Below are positions 1 to 6,454 of a stretch of DNA of 9,093 bases, in pieces. The notes under the pieces were generated by a model. It was not told the origin of the DNA, did not search any database, and worked only from the letters and a program-made list of their open reading frames with translations. A program made the translations under genes and the position numbers. Position 1 is the stretch's first letter, and each line of letters begins with the position of its first letter. The stretch covers positions 1 through 9,093 of the forward strand of contig NZ_JBQCDF010000154.1 in NCBI RefSeq assembly GCF_051961495.1, given 5' to 3'. Source of the DNA: Cytophaga sp051961495. Its GTDB lineage: Bacteria; Bacteroidota; Bacteroidia; Cytophagales; Cytophagaceae.

Positions 1-674
1 ATAGCTGCTTTCGTACTAAAACCGGAATACAATACTCTGTATAACTCTTTCTTTTTGATTACAACTTTTTCAATACAAGGTGAGCCTATTTGTAATGGAT
101 GTAGTTGTTGGATACGTTCTTTTGCATTTTCTATGGTTGAAAAAGATCCTAACTGCAATAAATACCCTTTGGGGCGTTGTATGGATTCAAGATCCTGCGT
201 ATAAAAACCTATAGAAAGATTTTTCTCGGGTTGCTTTTTTATTTCCTCTGGTTGAGTGGTATCATCAACTTTTTCAATTTTAACCTGAATAACCCCATCA
301 CGAAGCATGTCCAGTGATTTTGCAGCAATGAATGAAACATCAATAAGTCTGTTCTTGGAGAATGGTCCGCGGTCATTCACAGTTACAATGACGTGATTTC
401 CATTTTTCAAATTCGTAACTTTTAATTTTGTACCAAAAGGAAGAGTTCGGTGTGCAGCAGTGTATTTGTGCTGATCATATTTTTCTCCGGAGGCAGTTTT
501 TTTGCCCTGAAATTTATTTGCATAATAACTCGCATTGCCAATATTTTGACCTGATTGAGCAAAAATGTGAATGGGAAATAAAATCAGAAGCAGTGAATAA
601 GAAAGAAAAAAAGAAGGTTGTTTTTTGATAATCAGGTAGTTTAATACCCCTTTAAAGAATCTTACATACCTCAT
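1..674 (-). CDS. rlpA: RlpA-family septal ring lytic transglycosylase with SPOR domain (3' end cut by window)
   Basis: The minus-strand frame opens at ATG 674-672 and runs off the left edge, giving 224 codons. Residues 1-39 are a signal peptide with a long basic n-region, a hydrophobic core at about 22-38 and an FA|Q cleavage site. There is no lipobox cysteine, so unlike E. coli RlpA this is probably not a lipoprotein. Residues about 45-133 form the double-psi beta-barrel RlpA domain: ASYYANKFQGKKTASGE, TAAHRTLPFG (72-81) and the diagnostic NDRGPF (100-105). The Asp of DRGP and the His of TAAH are the conserved catalytic-site residues in the family. After an acidic/lysine linker (about 136-165), residues 169-224 match a SPOR domain (YLLQLGSFSTIENAKERI, then YRVLYSGFS), which binds denuded glycan strands at the septum. 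Known RlpA proteins cleave such strands, so a periplasmic or outer-membrane role in daughter-cell separation is inferred. The SPOR domain is nearly complete, so only a few residues should be missing. It is divergent from the DUF3276 gene, 76 bases away. Confidence 0.93.
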   Translation of the reverse strand, partial: MRYVRFFKGVLNYLIIKKQPSFFLSYSLLLILFPIHIFAQSGQNIGNASYYANKFQGKKTASGEKYDQHKYTAAHRTLPFGTKLKVTNLKNGNHVIVTVNDRGPFSKNRLIDVSFIAAKSLDMLRDGVIQVKIEKVDDTTQPEEIKKQPEKNLSIGFYTQDLESIQRPKGYLLQLGSFSTIENAKERIQQLHPLQIGSPCIEKVVIKKKELYRVLYSGFSTKAA

Positions 675-691
675 TGTTAATGGCAATTTTA

Positions 692-722
692 TTTGTAATT
701 TAAAGAAAATAAATTAGTTTTA
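692..722 (+). promoter_or_regulatory. Probable Bacteroidota primary-sigma promoter for the DUF3276 gene
   Basis: TTTG at 692-695 is followed after exactly 19 bases by TAGTTTTA at 715-722. This matches the Bacteroidota -33/-7 consensus (TTTG, 19-21 bases, TAnnTTTG) except for the last base of the -7 box. Transcription would start near 728, leaving a leader of about 20 bases before the GTG at 751. No equally good match faces the rlpA side of this 76-base divergent gap. Confidence 0.5.
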
Positions 723-750
723 CTTACATAGTAAATTTAACTTTTGAATT

Positions 751-1095
751 GTGGAAGAGAAAAAAGACAAGGATAATGTGGAGATTTATTCTCAGCGTGT
801 CAAGGCGGGCAAAAGAACCTATTTTTTTGATATTAAATCAACCCGTTCCAATGATTATTATTTGACAATTACCGAGAGTAAGAAACGGTTCAAAGATGAC
901 GGCTATTATTACGAAAAACATAAGATATTTCTATATAAGGAAGATTTTAGCAAATTTATAGAAGCCTTAAAGCAGTCAGTGGATTATGTTAAAACAGAGT
1001 TGATGCCTGATGTAAATTTTGATGAATTTGATAGAGCAGAAGATGAAGAAGAAGAGAGTACTGGTTCGTTGGATACAGATTTGAAATGGGATTAA
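751..1095 (+). CDS. DUF3276 / PUR-family DNA- and RNA-binding protein, GTG start
   Basis: A 114-residue protein whose body (residues about 10-92) reads like the DUF3276 (PF11680) family almost end to end: IYSQRVKAGKRTYFFDIK, then TRSNDYYLTITESKKRF, then YYYEKHKIFLYKEDFSKF and DYVKTELMPDV. The family is a bacterial relative of eukaryotic Pur-alpha, folding as a single PUR repeat that dimerises and binds single-stranded DNA or RNA. The Borrelia member is an RNA/DNA-binding regulator. The tail (about 96-114) is strongly acidic (DEFDRAEDEEEES), as is usual in Bacteroidota members. The start is forced: an in-frame TGA lies at 745-747, GTG at 751 is the first start codon after it, and the next in-frame ATG is late in the domain (the M of LMPDV). 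No Shine-Dalgarno site is seen. The cellular target is unknown, and a nucleoid or RNA-regulatory role is inference from the family. Confidence 0.92.
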   Translation: MEEKKDKDNVEIYSQRVKAGKRTYFFDIKSTRSNDYYLTITESKKRFKDDGYYYEKHKIFLYKEDFSKFIEALKQSVDYVKTELMPDVNFDEFDRAEDEEEESTGSLDTDLKWD

Positions 1096-1150
1096 TTTCT
1101 TACATATAAAAAATTGTTCTAACATCTAAATATTCTATTTTTTGTACATT

Positions 1151-1184
1151 AAAAAAATTTTTTAGCGAATATTAACTACTTTTG
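1151..1184 (+). promoter_or_regulatory. Putative -7 box (TACTTTTG) with upstream A7T6 tract, before ychF
   Basis: TACTTTTG at 1177-1184 fits the Bacteroidota -7 consensus TAnnTTTG exactly and lies 29 bases before the ychF ATG. No TTTG is present at the expected -33 position. That zone instead holds an A7T6 run (1151-1163), which would be intrinsically curved DNA and could act like an UP element. The 118-base gap after the DUF3276 gene shows no GC-rich terminator hairpin, so some read-through into ychF is possible. Confidence 0.4.
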
Positions 1185-1213
1185 TGTATTCGTTAAATTA
1201 AATTTTTTATAAA

Positions 1214-2311
1214 ATGAGTTTACAATGTGGTATAGTTGGTCTTCCAAATGTCGGTAAATCAACTCTTTTCAATGCACTTTCAAATGCCAAGGCAGAAGCA
1301 GCAAATTATCCCTTTTGCACAATTGAACCGAATGTAGGGGTTGTTACTGTACCGGATTCCAGATTAGCTATATTAGAGTCGTTAGTTAAGCCAGAAAGAG
1401 TTTTGCCGGCCATTATTGAATTTGTGGATATCGCTGGGTTGGTAAAAGGCGCAAGTAAAGGAGAAGGTCTTGGTAATCAGTTCTTAGCTAATATTCGTGA
1501 AGTGGATGCCATTGTACATGTTATCCGTTGTTTCCACGATGATAATATTATTCACGTAAATGGGAAAGTTGACCCTATTTCCGATAAAGAGATTATAGAG
1601 ACAGAACTACAACTTAAAGATTTAGATTCTGTTGAAAAGAAACTATCAAAAGTAGAGCGTGCTGCTAAAACAGGCGATGCAAAGGCTAAAAAGGATTTGG
1701 CAACCCTTACTTTGTACCGCAACCATTTATTGGAAGGTAAAAATGCTCGTTCTTTAGATTTGCCACAGGAAGATAAAGTAGTTTTGGACGATTTACATCT
1801 TCTAACTATTAAGCCGGTAATTTATGCGGCGAATGTAGACGAAAAATCATTACCTGATGGAAATGAGTTTGTTGAAATTCTTAGAAAAGAAGTTGAAAAG
1901 GAAAATGCCCAGGTTGTGATCGTTTGTGCTGCAATCGAAGCTCAGATACAAGAACTAACAGATCCTGAAGAAAAGGCACTATTTCTTCAGGAATATGGTT
2001 TAACTGATTCAGGATTGAATCGTTTGATCCGTGCATCATATAGCTTGCTTGATCTTATCACGTACTTTACAGCAGGAGTTAAAGAAGTCAGAGCATGGAC
2101 CATCACCAAAGGATGGAAAGCACCTAAAGCGGCTAGTGTGATACACAATGATTTTGAAAAAGGATTTATTAAAGCAGAAGTAATAAAGTTAAAAGACTAC
2201 GAAACGTACAAGTCTGAATTAGGGTGTAAAGAAGCCGGAAAGATATCTATTGAGGGCAAAGAATATCTTGTTCAGGATGGCGACATTATGCATTTCAGAT
2301 TCAACGTGTAA
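1214..2311 (+). CDS. ychF: YchF/OLA1-type redox-regulated ATPase
   Basis: This is a full-length YchF of 365 residues (E. coli has 363). The N-terminal G domain has the P-loop GLPNVGKS at 9-16, the G3 motif DIAGLVKGASKGEGLGN starting at 72, and NVDE at 207-210 in place of NKxD. That NxxE form is what makes YchF/OLA1 prefer ATP over GTP. H112 (VHVIRCF) corresponds to the catalytic histidine that replaces the usual Gln in this group. A coiled-coil insert lies at about 130-175 (ELQLKDLDSVEKKL). The C-terminal TGS domain runs from about 280 to 365 (KEVRAWTITKGWKAPKAAS to DGDIMHFRFNV). The family binds ribosomes, influences start-site choice and responds to oxidative stress. The 46-base gap to cas6 has no clear promoter or terminator, so the two are probably co-transcribed. 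Confidence 0.98.
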   Translation: MSLQCGIVGLPNVGKSTLFNALSNAKAEAANYPFCTIEPNVGVVTVPDSRLAILESLVKPERVLPAIIEFVDIAGLVKGASKGEGLGNQFLANIREVDAIVHVIRCFHDDNIIHVNGKVDPISDKEIIETELQLKDLDSVEKKLSKVERAAKTGDAKAKKDLATLTLYRNHLLEGKNARSLDLPQEDKVVLDDLHLLTIKPVIYAANVDEKSLPDGNEFVEILRKEVEKENAQVVIVCAAIEAQIQELTDPEEKALFLQEYGLTDSGLNRLIRASYSLLDLITYFTAGVKEVRAWTITKGWKAPKAASVIHNDFEKGFIKAEVIKLKDYETYKSELGCKEAGKISIEGKEYLVQDGDIMHFRFNV

Positions 2312-2357
2312 GTAGTTAAAAGTAATGATTGTTAAATATTTTTAATTTAATCACCGT

Positions 2358-3161
2358 ATGAGAGTTCGTTTAATATTTGGGTTGGTAAATAAGGGATCGT
2401 ATGTTCCTTTTCACCATCAGTATTTAATCTCTGAGTTCTTGACTCCATATATCGATAAATACCTGAAGTCGATTAAAGAACCATCAAGAGTATTTTATAA
2501 TTTCTCTGCTCTGAAAGGGCAGACAAGAGTAGGAAAAGAAGGTTTACACTTCTATTCAAGTAAGGTAACATTGATTTTCTCTTCAAATGATCCGGCATTG
2601 GTCGAATCATTGGTAAATCAATTGTTTAATGAAACAGAAGTACATCTTGGTAAACTGATATTGAACCCGATCAATGTTGATCAGGAGCAATTGGCAGATT
2701 TTACAAATGAAATGAAATATATTTGTTTGTCACCTCTTGCTATCATTACACCTCAGGATAATCCCGTAGATGCAAAGAGATTTATAAATCCTTCTTTTGA
2801 TGTATTTTCAGATGCATTGTATGAAAACACATTGAATAGAATGGAACGTGCTGGTTCTACTCCGGATGAAATCGCTCAGTATTTTCAATTTCAGTTAGTA
2901 CCTGATAAGGAATACTTAACAAAGATCAAAGGTGAAGAGAAAAAGTTTGCACGTATCTTCCCGGTATTTATTGATGATGAAAAGTATGAAGTAAGAGGCT
3001 ATACATTTCCTTTCACTTTCTACGCGCATCCTAAAGTACAGGAGTTTGTGTTTACTTGCGGGTTTGGTGTATTTGGTGAAAAAGGATTTGGTATGCTTGA
3101 TATTGCAAATACAGATCCGAATTTGAGAATCGTTCCGTATCCAATCAAGAAAAAAGAATAA
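2358..3161 (+). CDS. cas6: Cas6-family CRISPR RNA endoribonuclease homologue, orphan (no array or other cas genes in window)
   Basis: A 267-residue protein with the two-RRM Cas6 architecture. The first fold begins MRVRLIFGL and has the family motif VPFHHQYLISEFL (16-28). The middle has YICLSPLAIITP (121-132), the equivalent of the Cas6 'LSPIAV' segment. The end carries the diagnostic glycine-rich loop GFGVFGEKGFGMLDI (235-249), which binds crRNA. Compared from memory with Pyrococcus furiosus Cas6, the alignment is good along the length. The catalytic Tyr31/His46/Lys52 positions fall on T29, K37 and R44 (or S43), so the general-acid histidine seems missing; H19, H20 and H64 are other histidines. 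Known Cas6 proteins cut CRISPR repeat RNA. Here no repeats, cas1, cas3, cas7 or cas10 are visible, and the only close partner is ychF, 46 bases upstream. It may serve an array elsewhere, be a relic, or bind another RNA. Family call is confident; activity is uncertain. Confidence 0.9.
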   Translation: MRVRLIFGLVNKGSYVPFHHQYLISEFLTPYIDKYLKSIKEPSRVFYNFSALKGQTRVGKEGLHFYSSKVTLIFSSNDPALVESLVNQLFNETEVHLGKLILNPINVDQEQLADFTNEMKYICLSPLAIITPQDNPVDAKRFINPSFDVFSDALYENTLNRMERAGSTPDEIAQYFQFQLVPDKEYLTKIKGEEKKFARIFPVFIDDEKYEVRGYTFPFTFYAHPKVQEFVFTCGFGVFGEKGFGMLDIANTDPNLRIVPYPIKKKE

Positions 3162-3168
3162 TACATTG

Positions 3169-3190
3169 TCTATGGTCTAACGACCGTAGA
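3169..3190. terminator. Small hairpin between convergent cas6 and plug-protein genes
   Basis: TCTATGGTC (3169-3177) and GACCGTAGA (3182-3190) form a 9-base-pair stem with a TAAC loop. One position is imperfect: T3173 opposite G3186, a wobble pair in + strand RNA. It lies 7 bases after the cas6 stop and contains the stop codon of the DUF5103 gene (3177-3179). There is no U-tract on the + side. On the minus side a U-rich run follows only about 12 bases later, at the rlA-distal AAAAAAG stretch of the cas6 3' end (about 3150-3155). A weak two-way terminator is the simplest reading. A Cas6-bound RNA stem is a speculative alternative. Confidence 0.4.
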
Positions 3191-4445
3191 ATCGCTTACT
3201 ATAATAGCCTATGGCACGATCGTACATTTCTCCCTGAGCACGGGCGTATACGATTATGTCGTAGGCATTTTCAGTTAAAGAGGAGTTCCCTTCAAAATAA
3301 ACATCATCTCTTATTCCAGCTGTTACAACACTATAGGCATAGTTGTAATAGCCCTGCTTCAATAAAAAAGCACCACTATAATATTTTTCTTCAGCGTTAT
3401 AGGTAAGCTTGTATTCTGGTAATGTTTTCCAATTCGAAAACCTTCCCGTTAAATAAACATCGCCGGGTGCCGGTGTTGGACTTGATAGCTGAAAATGCAC
3501 CATTACGTAATCTGGATCTGTGGTCTTATTCAGGTTCTCATACAATTGAGGATAATAAGCGCCATTGATATCATCATAAAATGCATATGCCACATTATTC
3601 CTGGTCTTTTCCGGGAGTATCCAGGCATCACAGATTTCATTGGTCCGTTGAATCCGTCCTACATAAATACCACTGAATAGAACACTTCTTAAATCGAAAT
3701 AACGGAATTCATTGCCTCCGTTAAAGGCATTTTCATTATTATAAAACTGGTAATCCAGGATCTTTTCATAGTCCCTTACAAACACAGGTTTTAAATTCGT
3801 GATGGCATTATAATCTTTGAAATTCTGGCGAAGACGCACCTTAACATCGTTATAAGGATTGGCAAGATTTATCTGAGCGTAATTGATTTCAAAATTTACC
3901 TGTTGTTTTTTAAATGCATCTACCGGATTAGTTGAACGAGAGATAACAGCTCCTATTCCAGCTATGTTTTCATAAACGACAAACTGGCGGGTGAGTACAA
4001 CATCGTCTTCATTATAATTTCTATATACTTTAATTAAAAAATTACCGCTGACCTTTACTTTAGGCATCGGTATGGTATAATGAAAATAAGAAACTCTTGT
4101 TTTAAAAGACATTTCACCATCAGGTGCACGATACTCATTGAAATCATACAGATATTGGCTTGCTGCTAAATAAGACGGGGTCCAGTCTGCATTGTAATGA
4201 TAAATCTTATAATAGAAGAATTGCTGTTCTGTATTTAGTTCATCAAACTCCAGAATTAAGCGCGTATTCTGATCGAATGGAGTAATAGGAACACCTCTTG
4301 AGCCATCCGGTTCAGCATAAAATAAAACAGACTTAATTTTATCCGAGTAAATTTTATCTTCAGGTGTAATGTCTTCAGCAAATACCTGATAAGAATAAAG
4401 TGCAATGCAAGTAACGGATAATAAAAATCTAAGCATATGATTCAT
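3177..4445 (-). CDS. Type IX secretion system plug protein (DUF5103)
   Basis: A 422-residue exported protein. Residues 1-23 are a signal peptide (MLRFLLSVTCIALYSYQVFA, cut before ED). The N-terminal half matches DUF5103 (PF17116): RLILEFDELN, then FFYYKIYHYNADWTPSYLAASQYL, then TRVSYFHYTIPMPKVKVSGNFLIKVY. The C-terminal part (about 315-415) contains a segment resembling a carbohydrate-binding/E-set beta sandwich (GDVYLTGRFSNW, KLTYNAEEKYYSGAFLLKQGYYNYAY). A DUF5103 protein was identified as the plug that blocks the SprA translocon pore in Flavobacterium johnsoniae, so this one probably sits at the outer membrane with SprA and limits leakage. It starts 6 bases after the ABC-F stop and is presumably translated from the same transcript. 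ATG at 4436 is an alternative start 3 codons in. The link to the ABC-F gene is positional only. Confidence 0.9.
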   Translation of the reverse strand: MNHMLRFLLSVTCIALYSYQVFAEDITPEDKIYSDKIKSVLFYAEPDGSRGVPITPFDQNTRLILEFDELNTEQQFFYYKIYHYNADWTPSYLAASQYLYDFNEYRAPDGEMSFKTRVSYFHYTIPMPKVKVSGNFLIKVYRNYNEDDVVLTRQFVVYENIAGIGAVISRSTNPVDAFKKQQVNFEINYAQINLANPYNDVKVRLRQNFKDYNAITNLKPVFVRDYEKILDYQFYNNENAFNGGNEFRYFDLRSVLFSGIYVGRIQRTNEICDAWILPEKTRNNVAYAFYDDINGAYYPQLYENLNKTTDPDYVMVHFQLSSPTPAPGDVYLTGRFSNWKTLPEYKLTYNAEEKYYSGAFLLKQGYYNYAYSVVTAGIRDDVYFEGNSSLTENAYDIIVYARAQGEMYDRAIGYYSKRFYGR

Positions 4446-4451
4446 TTAATA

Positions 4452-6353
4452 TTATTGTTCTAACTTTTCTATTGAAGCTTCCCATTCATTCTGAACCCGG
4501 GTAAGTTCTTTATCAATTTTATCAAATTCCATGCTAGCTTTTGCTAATCTGTCCGGATTGCTATATACATCAGGTTTGGCTAATTCTTCTTCTGCAAGAG
4601 TTTTCTGATGTTCAAGAGACATAATCTGTTCTTCCAGCTTAGCAATTAATTGCTGAATCTTTTTTGTTTCCTGATTAGCAGCTGGGCTAGGAGGCGTTTT
4701 TTTCTTTTCAGCCGGAACTTCTTTTTTTTCTTTTACTGGAGCAGCTGTGTTTCCTGATTTGATATTTTCTACCCAATACTTGTATTCATCATATGTTCCC
4801 GGATAATCTTTGATCTTATGATCTTCAATATACCAGATCTTGTTCGCTACTTTAGACACAAAGTGTCTGTCGTGACTGATAACGATAAGTGTACCTTCAT
4901 ATTGCTGTAAAGCTTGTATCAGGATGTTTACAGAAACCATGTCTAAGTGGTTGGTAGGTTCATCCAGCAATAAGTAGTTGGCGTCTGAGATCAATGTTTT
5001 TGCTAATGCTACGCGTGATTTCTCTCCGCCTGATAAGACTTTGATTTTTTTAAATACGTCATCACTGGAAAACAGAAAACAACCCAATACATTTCTTAGT
5101 TCTGTTTCACTCCTGTTCGAGCCATGTTGCTTTAACTCTTCAAGAATTTCATTATTGATATTTAGTGATTCCAGCTGATGCTGTGCATAGAAAGATGAAA
5201 TCACATTATGCCCGAGGTTTACTTCTCCCTCAACACTCTCGCCACCTGTTAAGATGCGGAGTATGGTTGATTTACCTTTTCCATTTGCACCGATCAGAGC
5301 AATCTTATCACCGCGTTCTATTTTGGCATCTGTATTTTTTAAGATGTGCAGATCGCCGTAGCTTTTAGAAATGTTTTTTAATTCATTGATCACTCTTCCG
5401 GGCTGTGTCTTGAAGGTAAAGCGGAAATTTACAGACTGGTTATCTTCAACAACATCTTCTATCAGGTCCATTCTATCGAGCGCTTTCACACGCGACTGCA
5501 CTTGTGTGGATTTACTTGCTTTAGCTTTGAACCGTTCAATGAATCGTTCGGTCTGTTTTATTTTTGCCTGTTGGTTTTCAAATGAAGCTTTTTGAATTTC
5601 GGAACGTAGTTCTTTTTCTTCTAAGTAGAAGCTGTAATTACCAGCGTATATGTTTAGTGTTTGCTGTGATACTTCAACAATTGTTTTGACACAGTTATCA
5701 ATAAATTCACGGTCGTGGGAAACTACGATAACGGCACCTTCATAATCTCGCAAATAATTTTCCAGCCATTGAATAGAGGGTAAATCCAAGTGGTTGGTAG
5801 GTTCATCAAGCATCAGCAAGGCAGGTTTTGCTAATAGCATCTTTGCCAGCATAACACGCATTCTCCAACCTCCGGAAAAATTCTTTAAAGGTTTGTGTAA
5901 ATCATTTGTAGAGAATCCTAAGCCTTCTAATATTTTTTCTGCTTTGGATTGTATCGTATATCCCTCAAGTGCCTGAAATCTTTCCTGCAAGGCACTTAGC
6001 TTTTCAATTAATTCATCTGTGTATTCAGTTTCCATTTTATGGATCAGCTGATCCATCTGAATCTGAATTTTTGTAGCCTCTTCAAAGGCTTCCATCGCTA
6101 CAACCAGAATGCTTTCATCACTTTGAAAGGATAACAGATCCTGATTTAAAAAGCCAATGGAGCAATCTTTACTTTTCTGAATATTTCCTTCATCAACGGA
6201 ATATTCACCGGTGATAACTTTTAATAACGTTGATTTACCGGTACCATTCGCACCAATCAAACCGATTTTATCCTTAGGTTTAATCTGAAGCGTAACGTTG
6301 CGGTACAAAGCACGACCGCCAATGAAGTAAGAGATATTATTTAATGTTAACAT
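4452..6353 (-). CDS. ABC-F family ATPase (ribosome-associated, YheS/Uup-like)
   Basis: A 633-residue protein with two ABC domains and no membrane segments. Domain 1: Walker A GANGTGKST (34-42), signature FSGGW (159-163), Walker B MLDEPTNHLD (181-190), H-loop SHDREF (212-217). Domain 2: Walker A GANGKGKST (355-363), signature LSGGEKSR (440-447), Walker B LLLDEPTNHLD (461-471), H-loop SHDRHF (493-498). Between them is the charged P-site tRNA interaction linker (about 245-300; ERFIERFKAKASKSTQVQSRVKAL). A Lys/Pro/Ala-rich stretch (about 535-560) leads into a C-terminal coiled coil (about 563-633). Both ATPase sites look intact, including the Walker B glutamates. The family acts in the ribosomal E site to relieve stalled translation, and some members protect against antibiotics. 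Nothing here points to resistance, and a housekeeping role is the likelier reading. It is the first gene of a unit with the DUF5103 plug gene. Confidence 0.95.
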   Translation of the reverse strand: MLTLNNISYFIGGRALYRNVTLQIKPKDKIGLIGANGTGKSTLLKVITGEYSVDEGNIQKSKDCSIGFLNQDLLSFQSDESILVVAMEAFEEATKIQIQMDQLIHKMETEYTDELIEKLSALQERFQALEGYTIQSKAEKILEGLGFSTNDLHKPLKNFSGGWRMRVMLAKMLLAKPALLMLDEPTNHLDLPSIQWLENYLRDYEGAVIVVSHDREFIDNCVKTIVEVSQQTLNIYAGNYSFYLEEKELRSEIQKASFENQQAKIKQTERFIERFKAKASKSTQVQSRVKALDRMDLIEDVVEDNQSVNFRFTFKTQPGRVINELKNISKSYGDLHILKNTDAKIERGDKIALIGANGKGKSTILRILTGGESVEGEVNLGHNVISSFYAQHQLESLNINNEILEELKQHGSNRSETELRNVLGCFLFSSDDVFKKIKVLSGGEKSRVALAKTLISDANYLLLDEPTNHLDMVSVNILIQALQQYEGTLIVISHDRHFVSKVANKIWYIEDHKIKDYPGTYDEYKYWVENIKSGNTAAPVKEKKEVPAEKKKTPPSPAANQETKKIQQLIAKLEEQIMSLEHQKTLAEEELAKPDVYSNPDRLAKASMEFDKIDKELTRVQNEWEASIEKLEQ

Positions 6354-6357
6354 ACTG

Positions 6358-6365
6358 CAAAATTA
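6358..6365 (-). promoter_or_regulatory. -7-like box TAATTTTG immediately before the ABC-F start codon
   Basis: Read on the minus strand, 6365-6358 is TAATTTTG, a full match to the TAnnTTTG consensus, and only 4 bases separate it from the ATG at 6353. No TTTG lies 19-21 bases upstream. If it is used, transcription would begin at or next to the start codon, giving a leaderless mRNA. The box could also be a chance match in AT-rich DNA. Confidence 0.3.
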
Positions 6366-6392
6366 CCGAAAAATAAGCAGTAAAAATATTTG

Positions 6393-6425
6393 TTTGTATG
6401 AATTCAGTACGAAATAGTATCTTTG
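6393..6425 (+). promoter_or_regulatory. Probable promoter for the dCMP deaminase gene, inside the upstream part of its frame
   Basis: TTTG at 6393-6396, a 21-base spacer, then TATCTTTG at 6418-6425, an exact TAnnTTTG match. Transcription would begin near 6431. That is downstream of the first in-frame ATG (6398) and about 24 bases before the second (6455), so it bears on the choice of start codon. Confidence 0.45.
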
Positions 6426-6454
6426 ATTTCATAAATTATTTGATTGATAACCTG

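Noticed and set aside
428..628. 66-codon + strand frame at the left end
   Set aside because: It is antisense to the well-supported rlpA frame, has no recognisable domain and no promoter.
1096..1213. Terminator between the DUF3276 gene and ychF
   Set aside because: The A7T6 run is a palindrome but has no GC stem, so it is better read as curved AT-rich DNA than as a terminator.
2337..2344. TATTTTTA as a -7 box for cas6
   Set aside because: It has one mismatch, no -33 partner and sits in a very AT-rich gap, so a separate cas6 promoter is not supported.
2312..3176. CRISPR array near cas6
   Set aside because: I looked for spaced direct repeats of 25-40 bases around the gene and across the window and found none.
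4978..5976. Several + strand frames inside the ABC-F gene
   Set aside because: They are shadows of the minus-strand ABC-F gene, whose ATPase motifs are all present in order.
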